64,000 nt of DNA from an uncultured Prochlorococcus sp. (GCA_902521995.1 CABYTO010000001.1:98149-162148), one strand, 5' to 3'; positions 32,421 to 43,415 are shown, numbered from the stretch's first letter. The notes: generated by a model not told the origin, from the sequence alone. Program-made: numbers and translations.

Positions 32421-33074
32421 TTACCAACCGTTTTCTTTAAGCCACTCGGAAGAAATATTATTAGAAGAAAAATCTTGATTACTATTTTTATTAAATAAAA
32501 GTAATTTCTCTACATATTTAATTAGTGCATCTGCCTCAAGGTTTACGATGTCACCGATATTTAATTTATTCAGATTTGTGTTATGCCAAGTATGAGGAAT
32601 TATCGCAATAGTGAATATTTCTCCTTCCCGCTCATATTTTGCAATCGTAAGACTTATACCATTTACACAAATACTCCCTTTATTAACTACATATTTTGAA
32701 AAATTATTATTTTTCCACTTTATTGATAAGAGCCAAGATTTCGCTAATTTTTCTATATTCTCAACTGTTCCAAGGCCATCAACATGTCCGCTGACTATAT
32801 GCCCTCCCAGACGGTCAGACACCCTAAGAGCAGGCTCCAAATTAACAATCTGATTCAGGTTCGACTTTACTCCTAAAGTTGTTTTTTTTAATGTCTCCTC
32901 ACTAACATCAACAGTAAATTTATTTTGAAAAATCTCTTTAACTGTCAAACAAATTCCATCAACAGCTATGCTGTCACCTATTGCCATATCAAATAAATTA
33001 TCTAGAATTTCAATTTCTAAAATATTTTTTTCTTTATTTAGTTTTCCAACTGATTGAATTATTCCTGTAAACAT
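32421..33074 (-). CDS. ribE: riboflavin synthase alpha subunit
   Basis: MFTGIIQSVG, IAVDGICLTV, GHIVSGHVDGLG duplicated lumazine-binding fold. Confidence 0.95.
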   Translation of the reverse strand: MFTGIIQSVGKLNKEKNILEIEILDNLFDMAIGDSIAVDGICLTVKEIFQNKFTVDVSEETLKKTTLGVKSNLNQIVNLEPALRVSDRLGGHIVSGHVDGLGTVENIEKLAKSWLLSIKWKNNNFSKYVVNKGSICVNGISLTIAKYEREGEIFTIAIIPHTWHNTNLNKLNIGDIVNLEADALIKYVEKLLLFNKNSNQDFSSNNISSEWLKENGW

Positions 33075-33186
33075 AGCTTTAAGAAAAATATTTTTACAAA
33101 ATTTTGTATTTACTTTAATTTACTTTAAATGATTTTCAACTATAAATAAATTAAAGAGTAAATAAAAAGAAATTGATCATATTTAG

Positions 33187-34329
33187 ATGATTATTAATTC
33201 ACAAAAAAGATCATTTGGTAGAGGGGCGAAAGTGAGCTTATTCACTTTAGGGACAATGAGAGCAACTGAAAGTCTCGAAAAAATGTATGACATAATAAAA
33301 AATGCATATTATGTAGGAATTAACCACATAGAGACAGCACCCTCTTATGGTGATGCTGAATCACTTATTGGAAATTCAATAAAAAAACTAGCAATAGAAG
33401 AGAATATAAAAGAAAAAAATTGGGTGATCACTTCCAAAGTTTTACCAAAGGGTGATTTTGACTTTTTAAAAAATAATTTTAAAAAGTCTCTTAAAAATTT
33501 AAATCGCGAGAAAATTAATAATCTTGCAATTCATGGACTTAACTTAAAACAACATCTAGATTGGGTTCTTGCTGGAGAGGGTAAGAAATTCATATCTTGG
33601 ATACTTGAGAAGGAACTAGTTGATCAAGTCGGTTTTAGTTCTCACGGAAGTTTTTCACTAATTAAAGATGCAATTAACTGTGAAGTTTTTACTTTTTGTT
33701 GTCTTCATTTACATTATTTAGATCAATCTAAGATTGCTTTAGCAGAGGAAGCTATAAAAAAAGGTATGGGAGTTTTAGCCATATCACCTGCAGATAAAGG
33801 GGGTAGATTGTATTCTCCAAGTGATATTTTGATGGAGGCCTCTAAGCCTTTTCATCCATTAGAATTAGCGTATCGATTTCTTCTATCAAAAGGGATTACA
33901 ACTTTATCCTTGGGGGCGGCAAACAAAAAAGATTTTGAATTTGCGCATAAACTTAGAAACTCATTTGAGAAGCTTACAAAACTTGAAAAAAGCGCTCTTA
34001 ATAAAATTGAGGAAGTTTCTAATGAAAGATTAAACTCAACCAAATGTGAACAATGTAGATCTTGTCTTCCATGTCCAAATGAAGTGCCTATTCCAGAAAT
34101 ACTTCGTTTAAGAAATATATCTGTTGGTTATGGGCAATTAGAATTTTCAAAAGAAAGATACAATTTAATAGGAAAAGCTGGACACTGGTGGGAAGAAAAA
34201 AATTCCTCATTTTGTCAAGAATGTAATGAATGTGTTCCTAAATGTCCTAGTAAATTAGATATACCAAATTTATTAAAGGAAACTCATAACTTATTAATTG
34301 AAAATCCTACAAAAAGATTATGGGGATAA
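33187..34329 (+). CDS. aldo/keto reductase with C-terminal 4Fe-4S ferredoxin-like domain
   Basis: HIETAPSYGDAESLIG; CEQCRSCLPCP and CQECNECVPKCPSKLDIP. Confidence 0.88.
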   Translation: MIINSQKRSFGRGAKVSLFTLGTMRATESLEKMYDIIKNAYYVGINHIETAPSYGDAESLIGNSIKKLAIEENIKEKNWVITSKVLPKGDFDFLKNNFKKSLKNLNREKINNLAIHGLNLKQHLDWVLAGEGKKFISWILEKELVDQVGFSSHGSFSLIKDAINCEVFTFCCLHLHYLDQSKIALAEEAIKKGMGVLAISPADKGGRLYSPSDILMEASKPFHPLELAYRFLLSKGITTLSLGAANKKDFEFAHKLRNSFEKLTKLEKSALNKIEEVSNERLNSTKCEQCRSCLPCPNEVPIPEILRLRNISVGYGQLEFSKERYNLIGKAGHWWEEKNSSFCQECNECVPKCPSKLDIPNLLKETHNLLIENPTKRLWG

Positions 34330-35316
34330 GGACTCATTCCAGATATTTTTAAGATTAATTTTTTGTTCATTTGTTAAGACAGGGAAAGACCAACTATTTT
34401 CCCAACATTTCTCAGAAGGTCCTGAGATAGGGAGCATTTCAGTTTTATATTTACTTTGTAAATAATCACTATTGAATGGAAGATACCAACCCTGGCTTAC
34501 TAACTTATCTACTATTGATTTATTTTCTAAAGATTTAATCCATTTAATTAATATTGCATTATTTAGATTTGATCGACTAAGTAGAAAATGCCACATCAAA
34601 GGTACGCCTTGGCTTGGGAAAACTAAAGAAAGCCTTGGATCTATTTTTAAATATTTTGAACAAAGACTATATGGAACTATTGCGACAATAGCATCAGAAT
34701 TAATCAACCAATTGAGCATATTTTTATCATCAAATAACATTGCTTGGCTTTTGAGTTTTTTTAAAGAATTATATGAATTAATTTTTTGAGCAATTGACAA
34801 TATTATTCTTGGACTTTGTGGAAAAATAATTTTCCCAGTTAATTTTTTAGAAAGAAGAAAATCCCATGATATTCTTGCTGAATTTACTAATTCTTTATTA
34901 TTTTTAATGATAATTGTATAGGGTACTACGCCAATAGGAAATAATTTACTCCTCTGATTTCGATTAAAGCTTCCCAAAAAATCTATCGATCTCTTATCCA
35001 AATTTTCGAATAGTGCATATTCATTTATTTTTTCAAATTCTGAAAAATCTATACTAGAAATCCATCCATCATTTATTAAAGTAAAATCAGAATTGAAAAT
35101 TGTCTTTCTATTTTTTTGTAACCGAATATTTTCAAAATTAATTTTTTCTTGCTTCCAATCTTTCGGGATCGTATCTTTAAAAGATTTTGGATAAAAAGAA
35201 TTTTGTAATGCAATTTTTACTTTGTTAGGTAGATTACTGCAAGAGTTTAAGAAAAATAAAAGGGAAAGCTTACAACAATTCAAAAATTCTCTTCTGGTTG
35301 CAAATTTTGAAAACAT
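34318..35316 (-). CDS. putative ABC-transporter substrate-binding-like lipoprotein (polyamine/iron family-like), orphan
   Basis: Signal sequence ending LLFFLNSCSN (lipobox-like); DFTLINDGWISSIDFSEF and Bin-type periplasmic fold features; no permease nearby. Confidence 0.55.
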   Translation of the reverse strand: MFSKFATRREFLNCCKLSLLFFLNSCSNLPNKVKIALQNSFYPKSFKDTIPKDWKQEKINFENIRLQKNRKTIFNSDFTLINDGWISSIDFSEFEKINEYALFENLDKRSIDFLGSFNRNQRSKLFPIGVVPYTIIIKNNKELVNSARISWDFLLSKKLTGKIIFPQSPRIILSIAQKINSYNSLKKLKSQAMLFDDKNMLNWLINSDAIVAIVPYSLCSKYLKIDPRLSLVFPSQGVPLMWHFLLSRSNLNNAILIKWIKSLENKSIVDKLVSQGWYLPFNSDYLQSKYKTEMLPISGPSEKCWENSWSFPVLTNEQKINLKNIWNESLSP

Positions 35317-36474
35317 TCAGCAATCCTTCTCTAAAGAAATTTGACCTAGACACTTCATCATTTCCAGATTTTGTTGACACAATGAAACTATTTCTTCATT
35401 TTTAAATCCATCTAAGAAAGCAAGCAATGATATTCCACCAGCACCTACACCTTCTTTTACATGACCTAATTCATAATCCTTCAATTCTTTGTATTTTGAA
35501 GATTTGAAATTTAAAGGACTTGCTAAACCTAATAATTTGACATCAAATTTTTCATTAATTAGATTTACTAAATCATTTAGAGAATTATCTTTCACAAGCC
35601 ATCCAGTTGTCGCAATAAAAACATCTTCAATAAATGCATTTTTATTTTTTTCATCTAAAAATTCTAATACAAGCAAAATGACCGCTAACATCTGACTTCC
35701 TCCAGACAAAATTACAGGTTGTTTTGCTAACCTGGCACCAATCAGAAGACCCATTGAGAAAGCTTGGAAAGGATCACCAACCGCCGCGACAACATCAAAA
35801 GAGTCGAAATCAGCCTTGAAATTTGCATTGAAAAGTCCTCTTTCAACTACTTGTCTCCTTAATTCTCTTGGAGCTTTAAATAAACTACTCCCTATTAAAT
35901 TCGATACCTGCAAACCAAAAGCTTCCATTACTGCCTGAGCAGTTGTGGTGCCCCCCGGTACAGATTCAGCAATTAAAACTGTTTGTTTTAAAGATTTTCC
36001 TATCGCAAGACCTTTTTCATAGAGATTTAAAACTCTCTCTTTAGTCATCGATTTACCAGTAGTAAGACAATTTGATGGTCCCAAATTTCTATCTTCTACG
36101 ACCAAATGATTAAAATAAGGCTTAGCTCCTATTCCCAGAGGAACAATAACTGGATAAATATTTATAAGCTTTGAACAAACATGACTGATTAGGGCAGGAG
36201 TTACTCCTGCATTGAGAAGAGGCAATTTATATTTATGATCTTTTGAAGCACCCTCAAGCAAAAATTCGGCATCTGCGAGCGCAGTAGTTCTCCTTGATTT
36301 TGCATTAATGCCTGCTGCGGAAATTCCTGGGATTTGAGATGTATTAGTGCCAGCAATTATCAGAAATATTTTTAAATTCTTAATATTCTTTTTCAGTAAT
36401 TCTATCTTATTAAGTTGTCTTTTTTTATTGGATTCATTACCAAAAAAATTTATCCCAAATTCTGTACTGTACAT
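35317..36474 (-). CDS. CobT-like nicotinate-nucleotide phosphoribosyltransferase family protein (TIGR00303-like)
   Basis: GTNTSQIPGISAAGINAKSRRTTALADAEFL, LIAESVPGGTTTAQAVMEAFGL, GDPFQAFSMGLLIG. Confidence 0.8.
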   Translation of the reverse strand: MYSTEFGINFFGNESNKKRQLNKIELLKKNIKNLKIFLIIAGTNTSQIPGISAAGINAKSRRTTALADAEFLLEGASKDHKYKLPLLNAGVTPALISHVCSKLINIYPVIVPLGIGAKPYFNHLVVEDRNLGPSNCLTTGKSMTKERVLNLYEKGLAIGKSLKQTVLIAESVPGGTTTAQAVMEAFGLQVSNLIGSSLFKAPRELRRQVVERGLFNANFKADFDSFDVVAAVGDPFQAFSMGLLIGARLAKQPVILSGGSQMLAVILLVLEFLDEKNKNAFIEDVFIATTGWLVKDNSLNDLVNLINEKFDVKLLGLASPLNFKSSKYKELKDYELGHVKEGVGAGGISLLAFLDGFKNEEIVSLCQQNLEMMKCLGQISLEKDC

Positions 36475-36486
36475 TCTTACTTTTTT

Positions 36487-37125
36487 TTAATTATTAAAAT
36501 CAACTAAGTTATTTAATAATCTTGGAGGATCTGGGATGGTTAATTTAAATTTAGGAAACAGAGAATAGGCAACTACATGTACAGTTAAAACATAAACTAT
36601 TTCTTGAAAAATTATTAATAAAATTGCACCTATTTTTATACTCAAAATTGAGGGATATAAAGGTAAATTAAATAATCCAATCAACTTTTCTATTAGACCA
36701 TAACTCGCTCTTGTAATTAACACCCAAAGATTATCTCCAACCAACGTAGATAATGCTATTACTCTTATTAAGAAGCCAAGGGTTCCAATAACAACTCCCC
36801 CAGTCAAACTAAGATTCCAACTCTTTTCTTTAAACCAACACCAACCTAACCAAAAAGCCAAGATCCCATAAGGAAATAAAAATAAAGTTCCTCTAACAGG
36901 ACCCATAATTATGAATAAAAGTAGAAATTGTATTAAAAGTCCTTCCAATGCAACTTTAGTTCCTCTTCTCAAGTGCAACAAGATGATTGGGAGGGGTAAA
37001 ATTAACCTTAATAAAGCTCCCCCAATTGGCAGATAATATAATGCAACCCATAATAAAGACGAAAGAGATGCTAAATAAGAGGTCTCGACAATATTTAATG
37101 CTTCAGTTTTTGTTGTTATTTTCAT
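36487..37125 (-). CDS. DUF2232 family membrane protein
   Basis: Multi-TM ORF; YLPIGGALLRLILPLPIILLHLRRGTKVALEG. Confidence 0.75.
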   Translation of the reverse strand: MKITTKTEALNIVETSYLASLSSLLWVALYYLPIGGALLRLILPLPIILLHLRRGTKVALEGLLIQFLLLFIIMGPVRGTLFLFPYGILAFWLGWCWFKEKSWNLSLTGGVVIGTLGFLIRVIALSTLVGDNLWVLITRASYGLIEKLIGLFNLPLYPSILSIKIGAILLIIFQEIVYVLTVHVVAYSLFPKFKLTIPDPPRLLNNLVDFNN

Positions 37126-37145
37126 TTTTTGTTGAATATTTTTAA

Positions 37146-37649
37146 TTAATTTTTATTCATACTTTTACTTTTTGAATCTAGGATACGTTCAATCTTTTCT
37201 ATTTCAAAATTTACCTCAGAATTACTCAATATGGAACTCAACTCTTCAGTGGGATCTTTTGGATCTACATCTTTTAAAATGAATATTATTTTGTAAGATT
37301 GAAGCTCATTTTTTCTTTTTTTTGAAAGATTCTTAATTTTTTTATTTTTTTTATCATCAAAATTTTTGTTTTCTTTTTCTAAATTTATATCGTTTTTATT
37401 TTCTGGAACATTTTTTGGATTTTCTACTTTTTTAATTTTTTTACTTTTTTTATCATCAAATTTTTTGTTTTCTTTTTCTAAATTTATATCATTTTTATTT
37501 AAAAAGTTATTTTGTAAATCTTCATTTTTGCTTAATTTTTCTAAATCATTAAAACTACTTTCAAGAAAATTTCCAATCCTCCCTCCAGAGCATGATTGCA
37601 AGAAAATTAAAAAAATTAATAAAAAAAGTTCTTTTTTTTTTAAAATCAT
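37146..37649 (-). CDS. Lys/Asn-rich putative lipoprotein with internal duplication
   Basis: N-terminal LFLLIFLIFLQSCSGG lipobox; two copies of (E)NKNDINLEKENKxFDDKKxKKIK. Confidence 0.65.
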   Translation of the reverse strand: MILKKKELFLLIFLIFLQSCSGGRIGNFLESSFNDLEKLSKNEDLQNNFLNKNDINLEKENKKFDDKKSKKIKKVENPKNVPENKNDINLEKENKNFDDKKNKKIKNLSKKRKNELQSYKIIFILKDVDPKDPTEELSSILSNSEVNFEIEKIERILDSKSKSMNKN

Positions 37650-37657
37650 ATTTTTTT

Positions 37658-40264
37658 CTAACTATTCTTTTTCCTTGTAGTTTTTTTATTACTAATCTTT
37701 GTTTTTTTTAAAATTGTGCCTTTTTTATCTTTAAGTTTTTCTTCTAAAAGAGATACTGCTTTATCTATGGTAAATTTTTCTATGTCAGTATCTTTGGCAA
37801 TCGAAACATTAGTTTTTCCACATTTTAAATAGACGCCATATCTTCCATTTAATATTTGAATTTTTTCTTTAAATTCTTTCGGTTTTCCAAAGTCTTTAAG
37901 TACCTCTTGACCACCTCTACCCATTTTTGGCATCGCAAGAATTTCTAATGCTCGTTTAATATCAATTGTAAAAACATCATCCTCTTTCTTTAAGGATCTA
38001 TTTTCAGATTCATTTTCATTTTTAATCCATTTGATATAAGGGCCAAATCTTCCTCTATCAGCCTCAACAACTCCTCCTTCAGGATGAACTCCCAACAATC
38101 TAGGCAAACTTAAAAGTACAAGAGCCTCATCTAGAGTTAGATCATCAGTTTTCAACTCTTTGGGTAATGAAGCTCTTCTTGGTTTAGCTTTATCTTGATC
38201 ATTATTTCCTAATTGTACGTAAGGTCCATAAGGACCAAATCTTAAAAAGACTTTTTCCCCAGTTTTTGGATCAGTTCCAAGATCCGATGGGCCACTTAAG
38301 ATTTGATCAACTTGCTTTTTGTTTAGGTCTCCAGGAGTAATATCCATTGGAAGATTACCTTTCGCCTGAATTTCATTACCAGATTCATCAATTTTTGTAC
38401 CCTCTAGCCAAGGTCCGTTAGAGCCTATTCTGACTACACAAGGAAGGTCTTCGAAATCAACTTGTCTATAAGCTTTACCATCAATATCACCCTCTGTTTT
38501 CTGAACCTTTACCTCCAAACCATTTTTACCTTTATAGAAAGTTTCGAGGTAAGGTAGCCACTCAAGATTGCCTGAAGATATTTCATCTAATGAAGATTCC
38601 ATCTTTGCAGTAAAAGTAGTATCAACCAGATCAGGAAAGTGTTCTTCTAATAGAGCAGTAACAGCAAAAGCTGTAAACGTCGGGGCCAAAGTATTAGAAG
38701 ATATATTCGCATAACCTCTATCAACTATGGTCCCAATAATGCTGGCATAGGTAGAAGGTCTTCCAATCCCTTCTTTTTCAAGAACTTTAACTAATGCAGC
38801 CTCTGTATATCTTGCAGGAGGCTTAGTTTCATGAAAAGTAGATTCCTTGTTAGTAACTTCAAGACTTTTTCCAGTTGTTAAGTTTGGGAGAATAATTTCT
38901 TGTTGTTCAAGGGATGAACTTGGGTCATCACTTCCCTCGACATAAGCTCTGAAGAATCCTGCGAAATCAATACTTTTGCCGCTTGATTTAAATAATCCAT
39001 CCCCCACGCTAATTTCAGCATTAATCATTGTTAGCCTGGCTTCCGCCATTTGACTAGCTACAGTTCTTTTCCAAATTAAATCGTAAAGTGATAAGTCTCT
39101 ACCAGTTAGATTAGTTTCCTTTGGTGTTTTAAATACCTCACCTGCCGGCCTAATAGCTTCGTGTGCTTCTTGAGCATTTCTTGCAGTTGAATTAAATTGT
39201 CTTGGTGAGTTAGATAAATATTCTTTTCCATACATAGAACTAACACATTCTCTAGCTGCTCTTATGGCTTGTTCGGAGAGATGCACTGAATCAGTTCTCA
39301 TATATGTTATGAAACCTCTCTCATATAACCCTTGTGCACATCTCATAGTTTCTCTTGCAGATAAACGAAGCTTCCTATTTGCTTCTTGTTGTAATGTGCT
39401 AGTTGTAAATGGAGGAACTGGCTTACGAGTGGATGGCTTTTTTTCGATTTTTGAGACTAACCAATCCTCTGATGAAAAAGTCTTCAACAAATCATTTACT
39501 TGCTCTTCTCCAATTATTAAAGATTTGTTTCCTTCTTTTAATTTACCGGTTTGTTCGTCGAAATCGGAACCGTTAGAAATTCTTTGACCGTTTAAACTGA
39601 ATAATTTAGTTTCGAAAGTAATATTATCTTTTACTAGGGAAGCTTTAATCCCCCAGTAACTAGCTTTTTTAAAGGACCTTCTTTCTCTCTCTCTCCTAAC
39701 AAGAAGTCTTACAGAAACGGATTGAACACGACCAGCAGATAGTCGGGGGGCTACCTTCTTCCAAAGTAAAGGAGATAATTCATATCCAAAAAGTCTGTCC
39801 AAGATTCTTCTTGTTTCTTGAGCCTGAACAAGTTCCATATCAATTTCTCTTGTTTGGTCTAAAGCTTTATTAATTGCCTTTTTTGTAATTTCATGAAAAA
39901 CCATTCTCTTAGTTGGTATTTTAGGCTTAAGTATTTGCATGAGATGCCAGCTAATACTCTCTCCCTCTCTATCTTCATCAGTTGCCAGTAATAGCTGGGT
40001 CGCACCTTTTAATGCATCTTTCAACTCTTTAACAACCTTTTTCTTATCTTTTGGAACTATATATAGTGGTTCAAAATCTTCTGTTGTATTAACTCCTATC
40101 CTTGACCATTTTTCCTTTTTAACCGCAGCAGGTATTTCAGCAGCTCCTTTTGGAAGATCTCTTACGTGTCCCATTGAAGCGAGAACTTCATAGTTAGAAG
40201 GCAAAAACTTTCTTATAGTTTTTGCTTTAGTGGGACTTTCAACAATAACAAGTGTGTGATCCAA
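37658..40264 (-). CDS. topA: DNA topoisomerase I
   Basis: LVIVESPTKAKTIRKFL, ATDEDREGESISWHL, FITYMRTDSVHLS. Confidence 0.97.
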   Translation of the reverse strand: MDHTLVIVESPTKAKTIRKFLPSNYEVLASMGHVRDLPKGAAEIPAAVKKEKWSRIGVNTTEDFEPLYIVPKDKKKVVKELKDALKGATQLLLATDEDREGESISWHLMQILKPKIPTKRMVFHEITKKAINKALDQTREIDMELVQAQETRRILDRLFGYELSPLLWKKVAPRLSAGRVQSVSVRLLVRRERERRSFKKASYWGIKASLVKDNITFETKLFSLNGQRISNGSDFDEQTGKLKEGNKSLIIGEEQVNDLLKTFSSEDWLVSKIEKKPSTRKPVPPFTTSTLQQEANRKLRLSARETMRCAQGLYERGFITYMRTDSVHLSEQAIRAARECVSSMYGKEYLSNSPRQFNSTARNAQEAHEAIRPAGEVFKTPKETNLTGRDLSLYDLIWKRTVASQMAEARLTMINAEISVGDGLFKSSGKSIDFAGFFRAYVEGSDDPSSSLEQQEIILPNLTTGKSLEVTNKESTFHETKPPARYTEAALVKVLEKEGIGRPSTYASIIGTIVDRGYANISSNTLAPTFTAFAVTALLEEHFPDLVDTTFTAKMESSLDEISSGNLEWLPYLETFYKGKNGLEVKVQKTEGDIDGKAYRQVDFEDLPCVVRIGSNGPWLEGTKIDESGNEIQAKGNLPMDITPGDLNKKQVDQILSGPSDLGTDPKTGEKVFLRFGPYGPYVQLGNNDQDKAKPRRASLPKELKTDDLTLDEALVLLSLPRLLGVHPEGGVVEADRGRFGPYIKWIKNENESENRSLKKEDDVFTIDIKRALEILAMPKMGRGGQEVLKDFGKPKEFKEKIQILNGRYGVYLKCGKTNVSIAKDTDIEKFTIDKAVSLLEEKLKDKKGTILKKTKISNKKTTRKKNS

Positions 40265-40439
40265 GGTTTATTTCAAAAATTGGTGTTTTTGTTCAGTTAG
40301 GGCATATTATGATTATTTGAAGCTTTTTCAAGTAATTTCTTTTGAAAATTTCAAAAATCATACCCACAAATTATAATTAAGTTAAGATTAACTCTTAGAC
40401 TTCTACAATCAATCATCTAATTTAATCCAATTTAATAAA

Positions 40440-41960
40440 GTGCCCAACGAAATCTTTACAATTAACTTAAATGCTCAAGCCATTATTCCAGAGGCTTTTA
40501 TTTTACTAGGTATTGTTGGAACACTTCTTGTTGATTTAGCTGGAGAAAAAACTGCATCAAAATGGGCACCAATAATTTGCTATTTATCAATTGGAAGCTC
40601 TCTTCTTAGTTTGGCCTTGCAATGGAGTAATCCGGTAGAAAGCGCATTCCTTGGGTCCTTTAATTCAGATAATTTAGCAATAGCATTTAGAGCAATCATA
40701 GCTTTATCAACTTTAGTTTCTTTACTCATAAGCTGGCGTTATACAGAGCAAAGTGGAAGTCCTATTGGGGAGTTCGCAGCAATAGTTCTTTCGGCAACTC
40801 TTGGAGCAATGCTTCTGTGTGGATCTACTGACCTTATCAGTGTATTTATATCTCTTGAGACTCTATCGGTAGCGAGCTATTTACTTTCTGGTTATCTCAA
40901 AAGAGATCCAAGAAGTTCAGAAGCAGCTTTAAAATACTTACTTGTTGGATCAGCTGCTGCTGCAGTCTATTTGTATGGCTCCTCTTTTCTTTATGGATTA
41001 AGTGGTTCAACAAACTTGGCAACAATAGGTTTAGAGATTATCAATAAGCCATCCTTTATTACTTCTCTAGCTCTTGTATTTGTCCTATCAACAGTTGCAT
41101 TTAAAATTGCAGCTGTTCCCTTTCATCAATGGACTCCTGATGTATATGAGGGTTCACCTACACCTGTAGTAGCTTTTTTATCTGTTGGCTCAAAAACAGC
41201 GGGCTTTGCATTTGCAATAAGAATATTAAGCACAACTTTCTCTTCTTTTGACGAAGAATGGAAACTTTTATTTACCATTTTGGCCATATTGAGCATGGCT
41301 CTAGGAAATGTTGTAGCTCTAGCTCAAACCTCAATGAAAAGGATGCTAGCTTACAGTTCTATTGGACAGGCTGGATTTGTAATGATAGGGATAGTATCTG
41401 GCACACAAGATGGTTTATCATCTGCTGTTTTATATTTAGCTGCATATTTGTTTATGAATTTGGGTGCATTTTCTTGTGTAATACTTTTCTCATTAAGAAC
41501 TGGTTCTGACAGAATTCTTGATTACTCAGGACTTTACCAAAAAGATCCTCTTATTACCTTAGGATTAAGCCTTTGTCTCCTCTCTCTTGGAGGTTTACCT
41601 CCAATGTTAGGATTTTTTGGAAAGATATACTTGTTTTTTGCAGGTTGGGCAAACCATCAATATCTATTAGTAATAGTTGGATTAGTAACTTCAGTTATTT
41701 CTATTTATTACTACATTTCAGTGATAAAAATGATGGTAGTTAAAGAACCGCAGGAAGCCTCTGAAATAGTCAAATCATATCCTGAAATTAATTGGGGAAT
41801 TGTAGGATTACCTCCGTTGAGAATTGCTCTTTATACTTGCGTCGCAGTAACTGCTCTTGGAGGAATTCTTTCTAATCCTCTTTTTAAATTAGCTAATACA
41901 GCAGTTTCACAAACTCCTTTCTTACAAGATATTATTGCTACAGCAAACAATATTTCCTAG
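40440..41960 (+). CDS. ndhB: NAD(P)H-quinone oxidoreductase subunit 2
   Basis: [56 protein letters not shown] start. Confidence 0.96.
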   Translation: MPNEIFTINLNAQAIIPEAFILLGIVGTLLVDLAGEKTASKWAPIICYLSIGSSLLSLALQWSNPVESAFLGSFNSDNLAIAFRAIIALSTLVSLLISWRYTEQSGSPIGEFAAIVLSATLGAMLLCGSTDLISVFISLETLSVASYLLSGYLKRDPRSSEAALKYLLVGSAAAAVYLYGSSFLYGLSGSTNLATIGLEIINKPSFITSLALVFVLSTVAFKIAAVPFHQWTPDVYEGSPTPVVAFLSVGSKTAGFAFAIRILSTTFSSFDEEWKLLFTILAILSMALGNVVALAQTSMKRMLAYSSIGQAGFVMIGIVSGTQDGLSSAVLYLAAYLFMNLGAFSCVILFSLRTGSDRILDYSGLYQKDPLITLGLSLCLLSLGGLPPMLGFFGKIYLFFAGWANHQYLLVIVGLVTSVISIYYYISVIKMMVVKEPQEASEIVKSYPEINWGIVGLPPLRIALYTCVAVTALGGILSNPLFKLANTAVSQTPFLQDIIATANNIS

Positions 41961-41976
41961 AAGAATTCTTCAACAA

Positions 41977-42663
41977 ATGTCTGAGAAAGTCGCGAGTTTA
42001 GAAAATATAACTAAAACATATGGGAAAGAGGATTTAACTGTTAGAGCCTTAGACAACATAAATTTAGAAATTTATAAAGGTGATTATTTAGCTGTAATGG
42101 GAGCTAGTGGCTCAGGCAAAAGTACAGCTATGAATATTATTGGATGTCTAGATAGACCATCTGAAGGGATTTATAAATTAAATGGTATTCCTGTTGAAAA
42201 TTTATCTGATGATGAGCTCGCGGGAATTCGTAACCAAAAATTAGGCTTCGTTTTTCAACAATTTCATCTTCTTTCAGACGCAACTGCACTTGAAAACGTA
42301 ACTTTGCCTATGATTTATGCTGGTATTGATCCTGAACAAAGATTAGAGCGAGGTAAGAATGCCTTAAAAAAAGTTGGCCTTTCAGAAAGAATGAATAATC
42401 GTCCAAATCAATTATCTGGAGGTCAACAACAACGAGTTGCTATTGCGAGGGCTATTATCAATAACCCTGCAATTTTGCTAGCAGACGAACCTACTGGAGC
42501 ACTAGATTCAAAAACCACTGAAGATGTATTAGATCTTTTTGACAAACTGCATGAATCTGGAATAACTATAGTTTTGGTTACCCATGAAGATGAAGTTGCA
42601 AATCGCGCAAAAAAAATAGCCAAATTTAAGGATGGAAGAATAGTTGAATTAAAAGTTAATTAA
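41977..42663 (+). CDS. ABC transporter ATP-binding protein (LolD/MacB/DevA family)
   Basis: MGASGSGKSTAMNIIGCLDRPSEG, LSGGQQQRVAIARAI, LLADEPTGALD; start adjusted from 41935 to ATG at 41977. Confidence 0.9.
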   Translation: MSEKVASLENITKTYGKEDLTVRALDNINLEIYKGDYLAVMGASGSGKSTAMNIIGCLDRPSEGIYKLNGIPVENLSDDELAGIRNQKLGFVFQQFHLLSDATALENVTLPMIYAGIDPEQRLERGKNALKKVGLSERMNNRPNQLSGGQQQRVAIARAIINNPAILLADEPTGALDSKTTEDVLDLFDKLHESGITIVLVTHEDEVANRAKKIAKFKDGRIVELKVN

Positions 42664-42665
42664 AT

Positions 42666-43415
42666 TCAAAAACTTCTAATTACCTTCAGTTGAGTTTCAT
42701 TCTCAATTCTTAAATTCCCATTGGAATCAATATCTTTAATTTTCCATGTATGAGGACAATAACCAGTAGGTAAAAAACTTTTATTAAGAAACTTATTTGC
42801 AGATTTAATCACATATTCTTTCTTCTTATTACATTCCGTTGAATCATAAAAAGCTTTAAGAATTTTGGCTGTCCAATAATGTTGATTAATATTCTTAGTT
42901 TGAAGTACTTTTGATAATGAAATACCTTCCAATGGAGTGTAATTTAAAACATTCATGCCAATTCCTACTCTTACATAGATAATTTCATTGCCTCTTGTTA
43001 TCACCCTCGGTAAAAATCCAATCAACTTTTTTGAACCAAAAAAAATATCATTTGGCCATTTCAAACAAACATTTATATTCTCTTGTCTAAGCATTTCACA
43101 TAACTTAATACCTAAAGACAAATTAAATATTTGACATGCAAATTCTTTTGAAAATATTGGGTAAGCTGCACTTAACCAAATCCCGCCTTTTGGTGAAATC
43201 CAAGTTTTTGAATTTTGGCCAACCCCTGAGAACTGTTCTCTTGCGATTATAGCTAGAGGCTGATTTTTCTTTATTTCAGAATATTCAAGAAAGTTTGTTA
43301 GCTCATTTTCGGTACTTTTACATTTTATTTTGTAATGAAGTATCCAGGTTGGATTTTGACCCTGAATTTTTTTTAAATAAAAAACTGTCTTAGCTGCAGG
43401 TCCAATAACTTTCAC
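42666..43415 (-). CDS. birA: biotin--[acetyl-CoA-carboxylase] ligase
   Basis: AREQFSGVGQNSKTWISPKGGIWLSA, LKWPNDIFFGSKKLIGFL. Confidence 0.88.
   Translation of the reverse strand: MKVIGPAAKTVFYLKKIQGQNPTWILHYKIKCKSTENELTNFLEYSEIKKNQPLAIIAREQFSGVGQNSKTWISPKGGIWLSAAYPIFSKEFACQIFNLSLGIKLCEMLRQENINVCLKWPNDIFFGSKKLIGFLPRVITRGNEIIYVRVGIGMNVLNYTPLEGISLSKVLQTKNINQHYWTAKILKAFYDSTECNKKKEYVIKSANKFLNKSFLPTGYCPHTWKIKDIDSNGNLRIENETQLKVIRSF

Noticed and set aside
37300-37660. T/A-rich region as a possible CRISPR-like or regulatory repeat array
   Set aside because: Only two degenerate copies, in frame inside an ORF; low-complexity coding, not an array.
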